Assembly: GCA_011170385.1 (NCBI GenBank)
Contig: DUFE01000091.1
Coordinates: 1 to 14,226, forward strand
Length of the DNA stretch: 14,226 nt
Origin: Dehalococcoidia bacterium
GTDB lineage: Bacteria > Chloroflexota > Dehalococcoidia > Dehalococcoidales > W693
Reading direction: 5' to 3'
The notes beneath the pieces are model-generated. The model had not been told where the DNA came from. It ran no database searches and was given only the letters and a program-made list of their open reading frames with translations. A program made the position numbers and the translations under genes. Shown here piece by piece: positions 5,917 to 13,289 of this stretch (positions are counted from its first letter, which is position 1; each line of letters opens with the position of its first letter).

Positions 5917-5948
5917 AAACAGAGCTCCCGAATGTATCCCTCATATAT

Positions 5949-5957
5949 ATTATATCA
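5949..5957 (-). promoter_or_regulatory. extended -10 promoter of rsfS
   Basis: On the minus strand TGATATAAT runs from 5957 to 5949. Transcription would start at about 5942, roughly 26 bases ahead of the proposed CTG start. This is consistent with translation beginning in the 5920s and rules out any start much further upstream. Confidence 0.6.
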
Positions 5958-5976
5958 TAACGGTCTTCATCGAAAA

Positions 5977-5985
5977 TGCTATACT
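5977..5985 (+). promoter_or_regulatory. extended -10 promoter of the Nfo-like gene
   Basis: TGCTATACT (5977-5985) predicts a transcription start at about 5992. The ATG at 5996 would then have a leader of only about 4 bases. It is divergent from the rsfS promoter, with the two -10 boxes about 25 bases apart. Confidence 0.5.
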
Positions 5986-5995
5986 GTAAGTGATT

Positions 5996-6826
5996 ATGGT
6001 ACAGCTTCTCTTTGGCACCGCCGGTATTCCGTTCAGCACCCAGCCACCTACCACCACTGATGGCATCAAGCGCATTGCTAGTCTAGGGTTAGGCTGTATG
6101 GAGCTGGAGTTCGTAAGGGGGGTTTATCTTAACGACGATGACGCTCGTCTGGTCGCCGAAACGGCTACAGAGTATGGCGTCAGGCTATCCGCTCACGCTC
6201 CCTACTTTATCAACTTTAACGCACACGAGCTAAAAAAGCTCCGAGCCAGTCAGGGAATCCTGTTAAAAACCGCCCGCATTGCCTCTCTATGCGGCGCTGG
6301 AAATCTGGTTTTCCACGCCGGCTTCTACCTCGGCGACACACCACAGGATACTTACCGGACGATTACAAAATATCTTTCAGAGGTGCTGGCGCAGCTCAAT
6401 GAGGAGGATATTGGAATCAATTTGAGACCTGAAGTCAGCGGCAAAGCCAGCCAGTTCGGTACCATCGCCGAGCTAATCGGATTATGCTCCGAGCTTGATG
6501 GGTTAGCTCCCTGCATCGATTTCGCCCACTGGCACGCCCGAACCGGAGGTTTCAACTCGTACACGGAGTTTGTCTCGGTTCTGGAACAGATACGGGATGA
6601 GTTAGGGCAAGCCTCACTTTACGATATGCACATCCACATCTCCGGCATAGCCTACGGAGTAAAGGGTGAGCAAAAGCATCTTATCCTGAAGGAATCCGAC
6701 CTGCGTTATGTCGAGCTGCTGCAAGCCCTTAAGGATTACGACGTCAGCGGCAGCGTCATCTGTGAAAGCCCTAACCTGGAAGAGGACGCTCTGGTGCTGC
6801 AGAGAAGTTACCTGGCGCTGCCATAG
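5996..6826 (+). CDS. TIM-barrel protein related to endonuclease IV (AP endonuclease family 2)
   Basis: The 276 residues follow the endonuclease IV (Nfo) fold, whose members cut DNA at abasic sites using three metal ions. Candidate ligands, by pattern, are His67 (SAHAPYFIN), His107 (VFHAGF), Glu146 (LRPEVSGKASQFG), Asp175 and His178 (CIDFAHWHA), His212 (DMHIHISGI), His228 (EQKHLIL) and Glu257 (ICESPN). The 'RPE-x-x-GK-x-SQFG' segment resembles the archaeal-style branch more than E. coli Nfo. The place of E. coli Asp229, two residues before the last His, appears to be Gln226, so the metal site may differ. The start could also be the GTG at 5990. No Shine-Dalgarno sequence is seen; a promoter lies immediately upstream. 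It is divergent from rsfS and followed 123 bases later by ftsH with its own promoter. A DNA repair role is likely but a sugar-phosphate isomerase-like activity cannot be excluded. Confidence 0.82.
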   Translation: MVQLLFGTAGIPFSTQPPTTTDGIKRIASLGLGCMELEFVRGVYLNDDDARLVAETATEYGVRLSAHAPYFINFNAHELKKLRASQGILLKTARIASLCGAGNLVFHAGFYLGDTPQDTYRTITKYLSEVLAQLNEEDIGINLRPEVSGKASQFGTIAELIGLCSELDGLAPCIDFAHWHARTGGFNSYTEFVSVLEQIRDELGQASLYDMHIHISGIAYGVKGEQKHLILKESDLRYVELLQALKDYDVSGSVICESPNLEEDALVLQRSYLALP

Positions 6827-6898
6827 TAATACTAACCAAACCGCTTTTCCATCGTTATATTACTAAACTTTCAATCTTTTTATGTTTACAGCTATTTC

Positions 6899-6907
6899 TG
6901 ATATAAT
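6899..6907 (+). promoter_or_regulatory. extended -10 promoter of ftsH
   Basis: TGATATAAT at 6899-6907 predicts a start near 6914. An overlapping alternative is TTTACA (6885-6890) with TATAAG (6907-6912) at a 16-base spacing. Either gives a leader of about 30-37 bases. Confidence 0.6.
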
Positions 6908-6918
6908 ATAAGTTAATC

Positions 6919-6936
6919 GGGCTGGAATAACAGCCC
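6919..6936 (+). promoter_or_regulatory. stem-loop in the ftsH 5' leader
   Basis: GGGCTG (6919-6924) and CAGCCC (6931-6936) form a 6-base-pair stem around the loop GAATAA. It sits at or near the 5' end of the predicted mRNA and ends 3 bases before the GAGG Shine-Dalgarno sequence (6940-6943). There is no T tract, so it is not a terminator. It may protect the 5' end or modulate ribosome access; that is inference. Confidence 0.45.
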
Positions 6937-6949
6937 TGCGAGGCATCGA

Positions 6950-8887
6950 ATGAGAATCAACTGGCGCCGCAGTATACTGGTTTATATAGCCATCATCGCC
7001 ATGGTGGTAGTTTTCTTTACCTTTATCCTGCCATCGGGGCAGAAACCCGAAGAGATACCGCTAAGCGAAGCCATTGCTATGTCCCAGGATGGTGAGATAG
7101 AAAGTATCTTGGTCGGAAGCAGCACCATCAATATCACCACAAAAGACGGAACCGAGTATCTGACACATAAAGAAATCACCTCCAACATATATGAAATTGA
7201 GGGCTTTATTCTGGAAGGGGTGGAGGTTGATATAGAGGGAGCCGGAGGCATAGACTGGGGAAGCGTGTTCATCAACTTCCTGCCCCTGCTGCTTCTTGGG
7301 GCTCTGCTTTTCTTCCTCTTTAGCCAGGCACGCGGGGCTAACAGCCAGGCGATGAGCTTCGGTCGTTCTAAAGCCCGTATGTTTTCGGTCAACACGCCGA
7401 CGGTGACCTTCGACGATGTCGCCGGTGTCGAAGAAGCCAAGCAGGAGCTTCAGGAGGTTGTTGATTTCCTTAAGTCACGGGAAAAATTCCAGGCGCTGGG
7501 GGCACGCATTCCCAAGGGTATGCTGCTTATCGGCCCGCCGGGCACTGGTAAAACCTTAATGGCAAGAGCCATCGCCGGCGAAGCCAGTGTACCCTTCTTC
7601 TCTATAAGTGGCAGTGAGTTCGTCGAGATGTTCGTCGGTGTCGGCGCCTCTAGGGTGCGAGACCTGTTCGACCAGGCTAAACGCAACGCCCCCTGTATTA
7701 TATTTATCGACGAAATCGACGCCGTAGGCCGCCACCGCGGCGCCGGTCTCGGCGGCGGGCATGACGAGAGGGAACAGACACTGAACCAGATTCTCGTAGA
7801 GATGGATGGCTTCGACACCAACACCAGTGTTATCGTCATCGCCGCCACTAACCGTCCGGATATACTGGATGTAGCCCTGCTGCGTCCCGGTCGTTTCGAC
7901 CGTCGCATCGTACTCGACCGTCCAGATATCAACGGGCGGCAGGCAATCCTGAAGATACACACCAAGGGCAAACCACTGGATGAAGCGGTTAACTTGGAAA
8001 CGATGGCGAAGCAAACCGTTGGTTTCAGCGGCGCTGACCTGGCTAACATGGTTAACGAGGCTGCCATCCTTTCTGCCAGACGAAATAAAAAGAGCATCGG
8101 CATGAAAGAGCTAGAAGAGTCCATAGACCGCGTTATCGCCGGTCCGGAGAGGAAGAGCCGAAAGATAAGCTCCAAGGAGAAGGAGATTACCGCTTATCAC
8201 GAAGCCGGTCACGCCCTGGTAGCCAAAATGCTGCCCAACACCGATCCGGTGCACAAAATATCCGTCGTTGCCCGTGGTATGAGCTTAGGGCATACCCAGC
8301 TATTGCCTACAGAAGACCGTTACCTAATGACCCGCTCTCAGTTTAAAGATATGCTGGCTCACATGCTGGGTGGCCGTGCAGCCGAAGAGCTAATTTTTAA
8401 TGAATTGAGCACCGGCGCCTCGGACGATATAAAGCGGGCGACAGAGCTTGCACACAAGATGGTAACCGAATACGGAATGAGTGATAAACTAGGGCTACGC
8501 ACCTTCGGCAACAAGCAGGAAATGGTCTTTCTCGGTCGTGAAATATCGGAACAGCGTGACTATGGGGAAAAAGTAGCCGATATTATCGACGAAGAAGTTC
8601 ACGAAATCATCGATACCGCCTATAAAACAGCTAAAGATATCCTGCAAAAGAACAAGGAAAGGTTGACCTACATAACCGAAAAGCTGGTTACCCAGGAAAC
8701 CCTTGAGGGTGAAGAGCTGGAGAAGGTATTTATCGAACCCATGACTCCGGTGAAAAAGGAAACGGCTGAAGTAAAAGTTCCGGTAGCGGAAAGCGGTAAG
8801 GTTCAAGTCAAGCCCAAAACCAAACCAGGGCTAAGGAAAGTCCCCGGTATAGCACCCCAACCCAAGCAGTTTCCGGCTACTCCATAG
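6950..8887 (+). CDS. ftsH: ATP-dependent zinc metalloprotease FtsH
   Basis: FtsH is a membrane-anchored hexameric AAA+ protease that degrades damaged membrane proteins and selected regulators. Its 645 residues contain, in order, the following elements. A first transmembrane helix (about 9-27), an extracytoplasmic domain (28-103) and a second helix (about 105-125). Walker A GPPGTGKT (195-202), the pore loop MFVGVG (227-232), Walker B CIIFIDEID (249-257), and the second region of homology ending in the arginine fingers RPGRFDRR (312-319). The zinc site HEAGH (417-421) has its third acidic ligand in STGASDDIKRA (487-497). The tail after about residue 600 is Lys/Pro/Val-rich and looks disordered. 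The ATG at 6950 has GAGG 6 bases upstream and is preceded by its own promoter and a leader stem-loop. All catalytic residues are intact. moaE follows after 62 bases. Confidence 0.97.
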   Translation: MRINWRRSILVYIAIIAMVVVFFTFILPSGQKPEEIPLSEAIAMSQDGEIESILVGSSTINITTKDGTEYLTHKEITSNIYEIEGFILEGVEVDIEGAGGIDWGSVFINFLPLLLLGALLFFLFSQARGANSQAMSFGRSKARMFSVNTPTVTFDDVAGVEEAKQELQEVVDFLKSREKFQALGARIPKGMLLIGPPGTGKTLMARAIAGEASVPFFSISGSEFVEMFVGVGASRVRDLFDQAKRNAPCIIFIDEIDAVGRHRGAGLGGGHDEREQTLNQILVEMDGFDTNTSVIVIAATNRPDILDVALLRPGRFDRRIVLDRPDINGRQAILKIHTKGKPLDEAVNLETMAKQTVGFSGADLANMVNEAAILSARRNKKSIGMKELEESIDRVIAGPERKSRKISSKEKEITAYHEAGHALVAKMLPNTDPVHKISVVARGMSLGHTQLLPTEDRYLMTRSQFKDMLAHMLGGRAAEELIFNELSTGASDDIKRATELAHKMVTEYGMSDKLGLRTFGNKQEMVFLGREISEQRDYGEKVADIIDEEVHEIIDTAYKTAKDILQKNKERLTYITEKLVTQETLEGEELEKVFIEPMTPVKKETAEVKVPVAESGKVQVKPKTKPGLRKVPGIAPQPKQFPATP

Positions 8888-8889
8888 AC

Positions 8890-8914
8890 CTCTGGGTAAC
8901 AAGCAGAGCCTTTT
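8890..8914 (+). terminator. weak candidate terminator after ftsH
   Basis: CTCTG (8890-8894) can pair with CAGAG (8904-8908), followed by CC and TTTT (8911-8914). The five-pair stem, nine-base loop and short T tract make this marginal, so partial read-through into moaE is likely. Confidence 0.25.
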
Positions 8915-8949
8915 AGTCATTAGAATCGATACTATACGCGAGGTGTTAG

Positions 8950-9357
8950 ATGGTTAAGATTACCAGCAACGTGATCGACATCGAAGCGGTGATAAACGGC
9001 GTCAGAAATGAAAGTAGCGGCGGCATCATCGCCTATGTAGGCTTGATACGCAATACCTCTCAGCACGGTAAGCCAGTTATTTCAGTGGAGTACAGCGATG
9101 CCGACGGTAATGCAGAAGCAAAGCTTCAGAGTATCGCCGACGATATTAAAGACAAATGGCCAATCAACGATATAGCCTTCGTACACCGCATCGGCAAGCT
9201 AAAGGTAGGAGACAACAATCTGGTTGTCGCCGTCTCTGCGGCTCACCGCCAGGAAGGTTTCGACGCCTGTAAGTACGCCATCAACCAATTCAAGGCAAAG
9301 CTGCCCACCAGTAAAAAAGAGACCTATCTGGATGGCACCTGTTACGAAAGCGAATAG
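8950..9357 (+). CDS. moaE: molybdopterin synthase catalytic subunit MoaE
   Basis: MoaE binds precursor Z (cPMP) and, with thiocarboxylated MoaD, inserts the dithiolene sulfurs to form molybdopterin. The 135 residues show GGIIAYVGLIRNTS (24-37), the VEYSDADGNAEAKL segment (46-59), VHRIGKLKVGDNNLVVAVSAAHRQEGFDACKYAIN (78-112) and KAKLPTSKKE (115-124). Lys115 and Lys122 occupy the positions of E. coli catalytic Lys119 and Lys126. The usual Pro-aromatic/Ile-Trp-Lys of the second site is Pro-Thr-Ser-Lys here. The ATG follows GCGAGGTG (8938-8945), a good Shine-Dalgarno sequence. No MoaD or other molybdenum cofactor gene is next to it in this window. It converges with the prenyl synthase gene 28 bases downstream. 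Confidence 0.88.
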   Translation: MVKITSNVIDIEAVINGVRNESSGGIIAYVGLIRNTSQHGKPVISVEYSDADGNAEAKLQSIADDIKDKWPINDIAFVHRIGKLKVGDNNLVVAVSAAHRQEGFDACKYAINQFKAKLPTSKKETYLDGTCYESE

Positions 9358-9385
9358 CGGGTATTCATCCTCTACGAACCGTCTG

Positions 9386-10363
9386 CTATTTCTTCCTCTT
9401 AATCACGTATTCAGCCATAGTGTATAGTGCCCGGCGGTTTGGCGTATCCGGCAAAAGTTGAAGATTTCGAGCTGCCTTTTCGCTGTAGTCCGAGGCGACA
9501 CGATAGCATCTGTCTACAATATCCGATCTGCGAACCATATCTATCGCTTCTTCTATACTCTTCGCTTTATCGCCTTCGTTTTCAAAAATCCGCTTCACCG
9601 GGTTGTCGTTCGGGTAACGCTCCATCAGCATCAGTGTCGGCAGGGTGACTGTTCCCTGAGCCAGGTCTGAGCCCACCGGCTTGCCCATCTCCTCCTCGGT
9701 GCCGATATAGTCGAAGATATCGTCCACAATCTGGAAGGATATGCCCAGGTTCAATCCGTATTCACTCAATATCTTTATATATTCCTCCGGGGCGCTACCT
9801 AATATAGCCCCGCCTTCAGTGGACAGCGCGAACAACGATGCCGTTTTACCGGTGATGCGCTTGATATACTGTTCATAGCTCTGCTCAAGGTTAAAGGCGC
9901 TGAATCCCTGCTTAAGCTCGCCGTAGGAAATGGCTCCCAAGGTTTTTGAAAAAAGCCCCACCACTCGCAGGCTTCCGGTAGCAACGGCATATTCCGCCGC
10001 CTTAGCAAAGAGGTAGTCGCCGAAGATTATGGCTTTATCCGTACCCCATATCTTGTTGATGGTTTCCTGTCCACGGCGAACGTCGGCTTTATCAATAGCG
10101 TCGTCGTGAACCAGAGTGGCGATGTGCATCAACTCGCTCGCTGTCGCCATAAAGATTATCTTCTGCTGGTCACAGCGGTAAAGGCTGCCAGAATGCAGCG
10201 CCAGCAACGGGCGTACTGCCTTACCCCTGCCGGATAATATATGGCTCAACATCCTTTGCAGTTCAGGGAAGCCATCGCCCTGGTGACTGGCAAGCATTTT
10301 AAACTGCTCGTTAACGCCATCAAGCCCGTTTTTAACCAAGCTATATACCTCTTTTATATGCAA
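9386..10363 (-). CDS. trans-polyprenyl diphosphate synthase (probably medium/long chain)
   Basis: The enzyme extends allylic diphosphates with isopentenyl diphosphate to make all-trans prenyl chains for quinones or other lipids. The 325 residues contain GRGKAVRP (45-52), the first Asp-rich motif HDDAID (86-91), RRGQETIN (96-103), the GKTASLFALS segment (172-181), and the second Asp-rich motif FQIVDDIFDY (210-219), followed by GKPVGSDLAQGTVTLP. The fifth residue before the first Asp-rich motif is Ala82. A small residue there usually allows chains longer than C20, so a heptaprenyl/octaprenyl-type product is my inference. The TTG at 10363 is preferred as start because GGAG (10374-10371) lies 7 bases upstream. 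It begins 20 bases after the metG stop, so it is probably the second gene of a metG operon. Confidence 0.9.
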   Translation of the reverse strand: MHIKEVYSLVKNGLDGVNEQFKMLASHQGDGFPELQRMLSHILSGRGKAVRPLLALHSGSLYRCDQQKIIFMATASELMHIATLVHDDAIDKADVRRGQETINKIWGTDKAIIFGDYLFAKAAEYAVATGSLRVVGLFSKTLGAISYGELKQGFSAFNLEQSYEQYIKRITGKTASLFALSTEGGAILGSAPEEYIKILSEYGLNLGISFQIVDDIFDYIGTEEEMGKPVGSDLAQGTVTLPTLMLMERYPNDNPVKRIFENEGDKAKSIEEAIDMVRRSDIVDRCYRVASDYSEKAARNLQLLPDTPNRRALYTMAEYVIKRKK

Positions 10364-10383
10364 ACTCGATCTCCAAATATTAT

Positions 10384-12060
10384 TTAAACCTGCTTACCCA
10401 GCCGTGCTGTTTCCTCGGCAACAATCTCTTCGCCCAGCTTGGTAAAAAGCGGTTCGGGCGGCAGTAGCTTCTGCCCCGGTGGCACTTCCCGCAATTGCCA
10501 GCCGTCATCTTCGATACAGCTTTCGAAACCGAGGAAACGTTGCAGCTTCTGCGAGCTGAAAGGCAAAAAGGGGTAGAACGCTGTCTTCAGCCCGGATATT
10601 ATATTGAGCGCCACATAAAGTGCCGTAGCCGCCGCCTGTTTGTTCTCTTTTATCATCTTCCACGGTGATTTCTCTTCGAGGTAGCGGTTGGCTTCCTGGG
10701 CTAGCGCAAGTGCCGATTTTATTGCTTCTTTAAAACGACAGCAGTACAGAAGACCATCCATAGTTACGAGGGTCTTCCGTGTTTTATCAAGCAGTTCCTG
10801 GCTATAGGCGTCGATCTCGGTGGGGACAGGCACGCAGCCATCGAAACGGCGATAGACGAAAGTGAGCACCCGCTGCACCAGGTTGCCATAGGTGGCTACC
10901 AGCTCGTCGTTGTTGCGGCGGACGAACTCTCGCCATGAGAAATCGGTGTCTCCGGTTTCGGGCATATTAACCGAAAGCAGGTAGCGCAGCGGGTCAGGGT
11001 CGTACCGGGAGAGGTAGTCCGGCAGCCACACAGCCCAGTTTCGGCTGCTGGAAAGCTTCCTGCCTTCTATGGTCAGGTATTCGTTGGAAGGTACGTCATA
11101 GGGCAGGTTGAGGCCACCGTAGCCCATCAGCATCGCAGGCCAGATTAAGGTGTGGAAGGGGATATTGTCTTTGCCGATGAAGTAATAGCTTTTAGCATCT
11201 CCCTGCCAGAACCGTTGCCACCCATTTTCGTCATTGGTGTTTTTAGCCCACTCTTTGGACGCCGAAAGGTAGCCGATAACTGCCTCAAACCAGACGTATA
11301 GCCGTTTGTCGGGATAATCCCTGGCTATTTCCGGCGGCAGGGGCCCCCCCCAGTCGATATCGCGAGTTATCGCCCGGTCTTTTAATCCCTCCTCAAGATA
11401 ACGCGAGGTGAAGTTGAGTACATTGGGTCGCCAGTGCTTTTGCCTCTTAACCCACTGCAACAGTTTGTCTTCAAATGCGGAAAGTCTAAAAAAGAAGTGC
11501 TCCGAGTCCTTAAACTCCGGAGTACTGCCGCAGACGCCGCATCGTGCATCCACAAGCTCTTCCGGGGATAACGGCTTGCCGCACTGATCGCACTGGTCGC
11601 CCCTGGCACCGGCATACCGACAGTGAGGACATGCACCTTCTACATAGCGGTCAGGCAAATACCTCTGGCAGCGGGCGCAGAACGCCTGCTGCACCGTCTC
11701 TTTATAGATAAAACCCTTTTCCAGCAGGGTTAGGAATATATCCTGCGCCACTCTGGTGTGGTTTTCGGTGCCGGTTGTGGTGAATAAATCAAAGGTTATA
11801 CCCAGCTTATGCCACGATTCCAGGAACTGCTTGTGATACTTGCTGGATATCTCCGCCGGTGTCTTCCCTTCCTGTTCCGCCCGTATGGTTATCGGCGTGC
11901 CGTGCTGGTCAGAGCCGGATACCATCAGCACATTATTGCCCTTGGTACGGTGGTAGCGGGCGAAAATGTCCGGCGGCAGGTAAGCTCCGGCGATATGGCC
12001 CAGATGCAACGGGCTGTTGGCATAAGGCCAGGCGACACCGATGAAGATTTTTTCGCTCAT
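10384..12060 (-). CDS. metG: methionyl-tRNA synthetase
   Basis: MetG charges tRNA-Met and initiator tRNA with methionine. The class I signature is PLHLGH (17-22). The connective peptide carries four CxxC pairs (Cys128/131, 144/147, 157/160, 174/177), the arrangement for two zinc knuckles as in E. coli-type and archaeal-type MetRS. The catalytic core continues with YVWFEAVIGYLSA (255-267) and FIGKDNIPFHTLIWPA. The KMSKS loop reads KLSSS (335-339), so its second lysine is replaced by Ser; I recall similar xFSSS/KLSSS loops in other bacterial MetRS. At 558 residues it ends after the anticodon-binding helical domain and lacks the C-terminal dimerising OB-fold domain found in longer MetRS. The ATG at 12060 has no strong Shine-Dalgarno sequence. 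It is followed by a polyprenyl synthase gene. Confidence 0.96.
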   Translation of the reverse strand: MSEKIFIGVAWPYANSPLHLGHIAGAYLPPDIFARYHRTKGNNVLMVSGSDQHGTPITIRAEQEGKTPAEISSKYHKQFLESWHKLGITFDLFTTTGTENHTRVAQDIFLTLLEKGFIYKETVQQAFCARCQRYLPDRYVEGACPHCRYAGARGDQCDQCGKPLSPEELVDARCGVCGSTPEFKDSEHFFFRLSAFEDKLLQWVKRQKHWRPNVLNFTSRYLEEGLKDRAITRDIDWGGPLPPEIARDYPDKRLYVWFEAVIGYLSASKEWAKNTNDENGWQRFWQGDAKSYYFIGKDNIPFHTLIWPAMLMGYGGLNLPYDVPSNEYLTIEGRKLSSSRNWAVWLPDYLSRYDPDPLRYLLSVNMPETGDTDFSWREFVRRNNDELVATYGNLVQRVLTFVYRRFDGCVPVPTEIDAYSQELLDKTRKTLVTMDGLLYCCRFKEAIKSALALAQEANRYLEEKSPWKMIKENKQAAATALYVALNIISGLKTAFYPFLPFSSQKLQRFLGFESCIEDDGWQLREVPPGQKLLPPEPLFTKLGEEIVAEETARLGKQV

Positions 12061-12087
12061 ATAATCAATCTATCCATAAATAAACTA

Positions 12088-12096
12088 ATAATATCA
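12088..12096 (-). promoter_or_regulatory. extended -10 promoter of metG
   Basis: On the minus strand TGATATTAT runs from 12096 to 12088, predicting transcription from about 12081 and a leader of about 21 bases. The -35 is not evident. Confidence 0.45.
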
Positions 12097-12100
12097 TAAC

Positions 12101-12114
12101 GCCTGATAACAGGC
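12101..12114. repeat. small hairpin upstream of metG
   Basis: GCCTG (12101-12105) and CAGGC (12110-12114) pair around a four-base ATAA loop. It overlaps the -35 side of the metG promoter and also lies downstream of the small zinc-ribbon gene. The T tract is absent on both strands, so it is not a classical terminator. Confidence 0.4.
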
Positions 12115-12138
12115 TAGAAATCCAACCGCCTGCGAGAA

Positions 12139-12169
12139 CGCCCCGGATAGATTATCATCCTCCAGGGCG
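12139..12169 (-). other. nine-pair stem-loop after the rsmI cluster
   Basis: In the minus-strand RNA the segment 12169-12161 pairs with 12147-12139 over nine pairs. Eight are Watson-Crick and one is a U-G wobble (12164 with 12144), which would be a mismatch in plus-strand RNA. The loop has 13 bases. It lies 24 bases after the stop of the small zinc-ribbon gene. No U tract follows, so it could be a 3'-end processing or stability structure rather than an intrinsic terminator. Confidence 0.45.
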
Positions 12170-12192
12170 GTCACTGCTGACTACCAGTAGGC

Positions 12193-12429
12193 TTATTCGC
12201 TGGCGATATCCGGCTCCGGGAAGAAGGTGAGTATACTCTCGCCCTTGTCCTCTTTGTAGTGGGCATAGCCCTTATTCAGAGCGCATTCGACGCAATAGTG
12301 AACTGACTTACCCTCCTCAACCTCGACCCCATCCTCTTCATCAACTATCAGGTAACGCTCCGGGTAGGGTATGGTTCTCTGACAAATGTCGCACCTTACC
12401 TCCCCCAATGACATACAACCTCGTCGCAT
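12193..12429 (-). CDS. small zinc-ribbon-like protein, function unknown
   Basis: This 78-residue acidic protein has two CxxC pairs, Cys13/Cys16 (RCDICQ) and Cys46/Cys49 (HYCVECA). They are separated by 29 residues containing PYPERYLIVDEEDG, a layout typical of a single structural zinc ribbon. A conserved-looking end (GESILTFFPEP) follows. I do not recognise a named family. The ATG at 12429 is chosen because a full AAAGGAG lies 6 bases upstream, inside the end of rsmI. The next ATG (12414) also has GAGG 4 bases upstream and would give 73 residues. The gene starts one base after the rsmI stop, so it is translationally coupled to rsmI and may act in a ribosome-related process, which is inference from position only. 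Confidence 0.72.
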   Translation of the reverse strand: MRRGCMSLGEVRCDICQRTIPYPERYLIVDEEDGVEVEEGKSVHYCVECALNKGYAHYKEDKGESILTFFPEPDIASE

Positions 12430-12430
12430 A

Positions 12431-13264
12431 TCAAACTCCTTTCACACCCTGTGATGATCTCAACCAGGCACGGTAAAGCTCCTTTTTAGACAGACCGGTC
12501 TGACCAGCTACAGCAGCGATTGCTTCTTTAGCCTTCGCCCCCGAAATGCGCATTCTCTCCAGCTGCTTCTCGGCCTCCAGAGTCAGCTTTGGTCTGGTAT
12601 TACCACTGCAGCCCTCTATAACCAGAGTGAACTCGCCCTTCGGTTCGTCAAAATGCTCCAGCGCCTGCGCTATCGTCCCCCGAAAGACCTCTTCGTGCAT
12701 CTTAGTAAGCTGACGGCAGACGGCTATCCGCTTGTTCCCAAGCACCAGCATTATATCTTCCAACGACTCTCTCAAACGGTGCGGTGCTTCCAGTGCGATA
12801 ATCGTGCTTGGTTCGGCAATCATCGATTCCAGCAGCCGCTTTCTTTCACCGGTTTTACGCGGTAAAAAACCTATATAAGTGAATCTATCGGTAGCCAATC
12901 CGGAAACAGATAGCGCCGCCGTAACCGCCGAAGCGCCCGGTATAGGCACCACCGCTATCCCCTGACGGCTGGCGGCAACCACCAGCTCATAGCCCGGATC
13001 AGAGATACAGGGTACGCCGGCTTCGGATACTATAGCCACATCCTCTTCCCTCAACCTTTCCAGTATATAACCCAGCTTACTCCGCTTGTTATGCTCATAA
13101 TAGCTGGTCACCGGGGTTTTTATATCGTAAGTTTCAAGTAATCGCTTAGTCTTACGGGTATCTTCGGCTGCTATCAGCTTTACCTCACGCAAAGTTCGTA
13201 GAGCACGTAATGAAATGTCCTCCAGGTTACCAATGGGAGTCGCCACGACATAAAGGGTAGGCAT
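12431..13264 (-). CDS. rsmI: 16S rRNA (cytidine-1402-2'-O)-methyltransferase
   Basis: RsmI methylates the ribose of C1402 in the 16S rRNA decoding centre using S-adenosylmethionine. From the ATG at 13264 the protein has 277 residues. It shows LYVVATPIGNLEDIS (4-18), AEDTR (33-37), VSEAGVPCISDPG (79-91), PIPGASAVTAAL (108-119) and FTYIGFLPRK (128-137). A C-terminal helix-turn-helix region (AKEAIAAVAGQTGLSKKELYRAWL) is found in many RsmI proteins. I reject the ATG at 13291, which would add nine residues, because it overlaps the promoter's TATAAT (13295-13290). AAGGG lies just upstream of ATG 13264. The Zn-ribbon gene follows after one base. Divergent from the GuaB3-type gene. Confidence 0.95.
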   Translation of the reverse strand: MPTLYVVATPIGNLEDISLRALRTLREVKLIAAEDTRKTKRLLETYDIKTPVTSYYEHNKRSKLGYILERLREEDVAIVSEAGVPCISDPGYELVVAASRQGIAVVPIPGASAVTAALSVSGLATDRFTYIGFLPRKTGERKRLLESMIAEPSTIIALEAPHRLRESLEDIMLVLGNKRIAVCRQLTKMHEEVFRGTIAQALEHFDEPKGEFTLVIEGCSGNTRPKLTLEAEKQLERMRISGAKAKEAIAAVAGQTGLSKKELYRAWLRSSQGVKGV

Positions 13265-13289
13265 CGCCCTTAATATTCCTCGTTGAAAC

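Noticed and set aside
7450..8175. Long open frame antisense to ftsH (241 codons)
   Set aside because: It mirrors the highly conserved ATPase domain; its protein is Ser/Arg/Pro-rich with no motif, as expected of a shadow frame.
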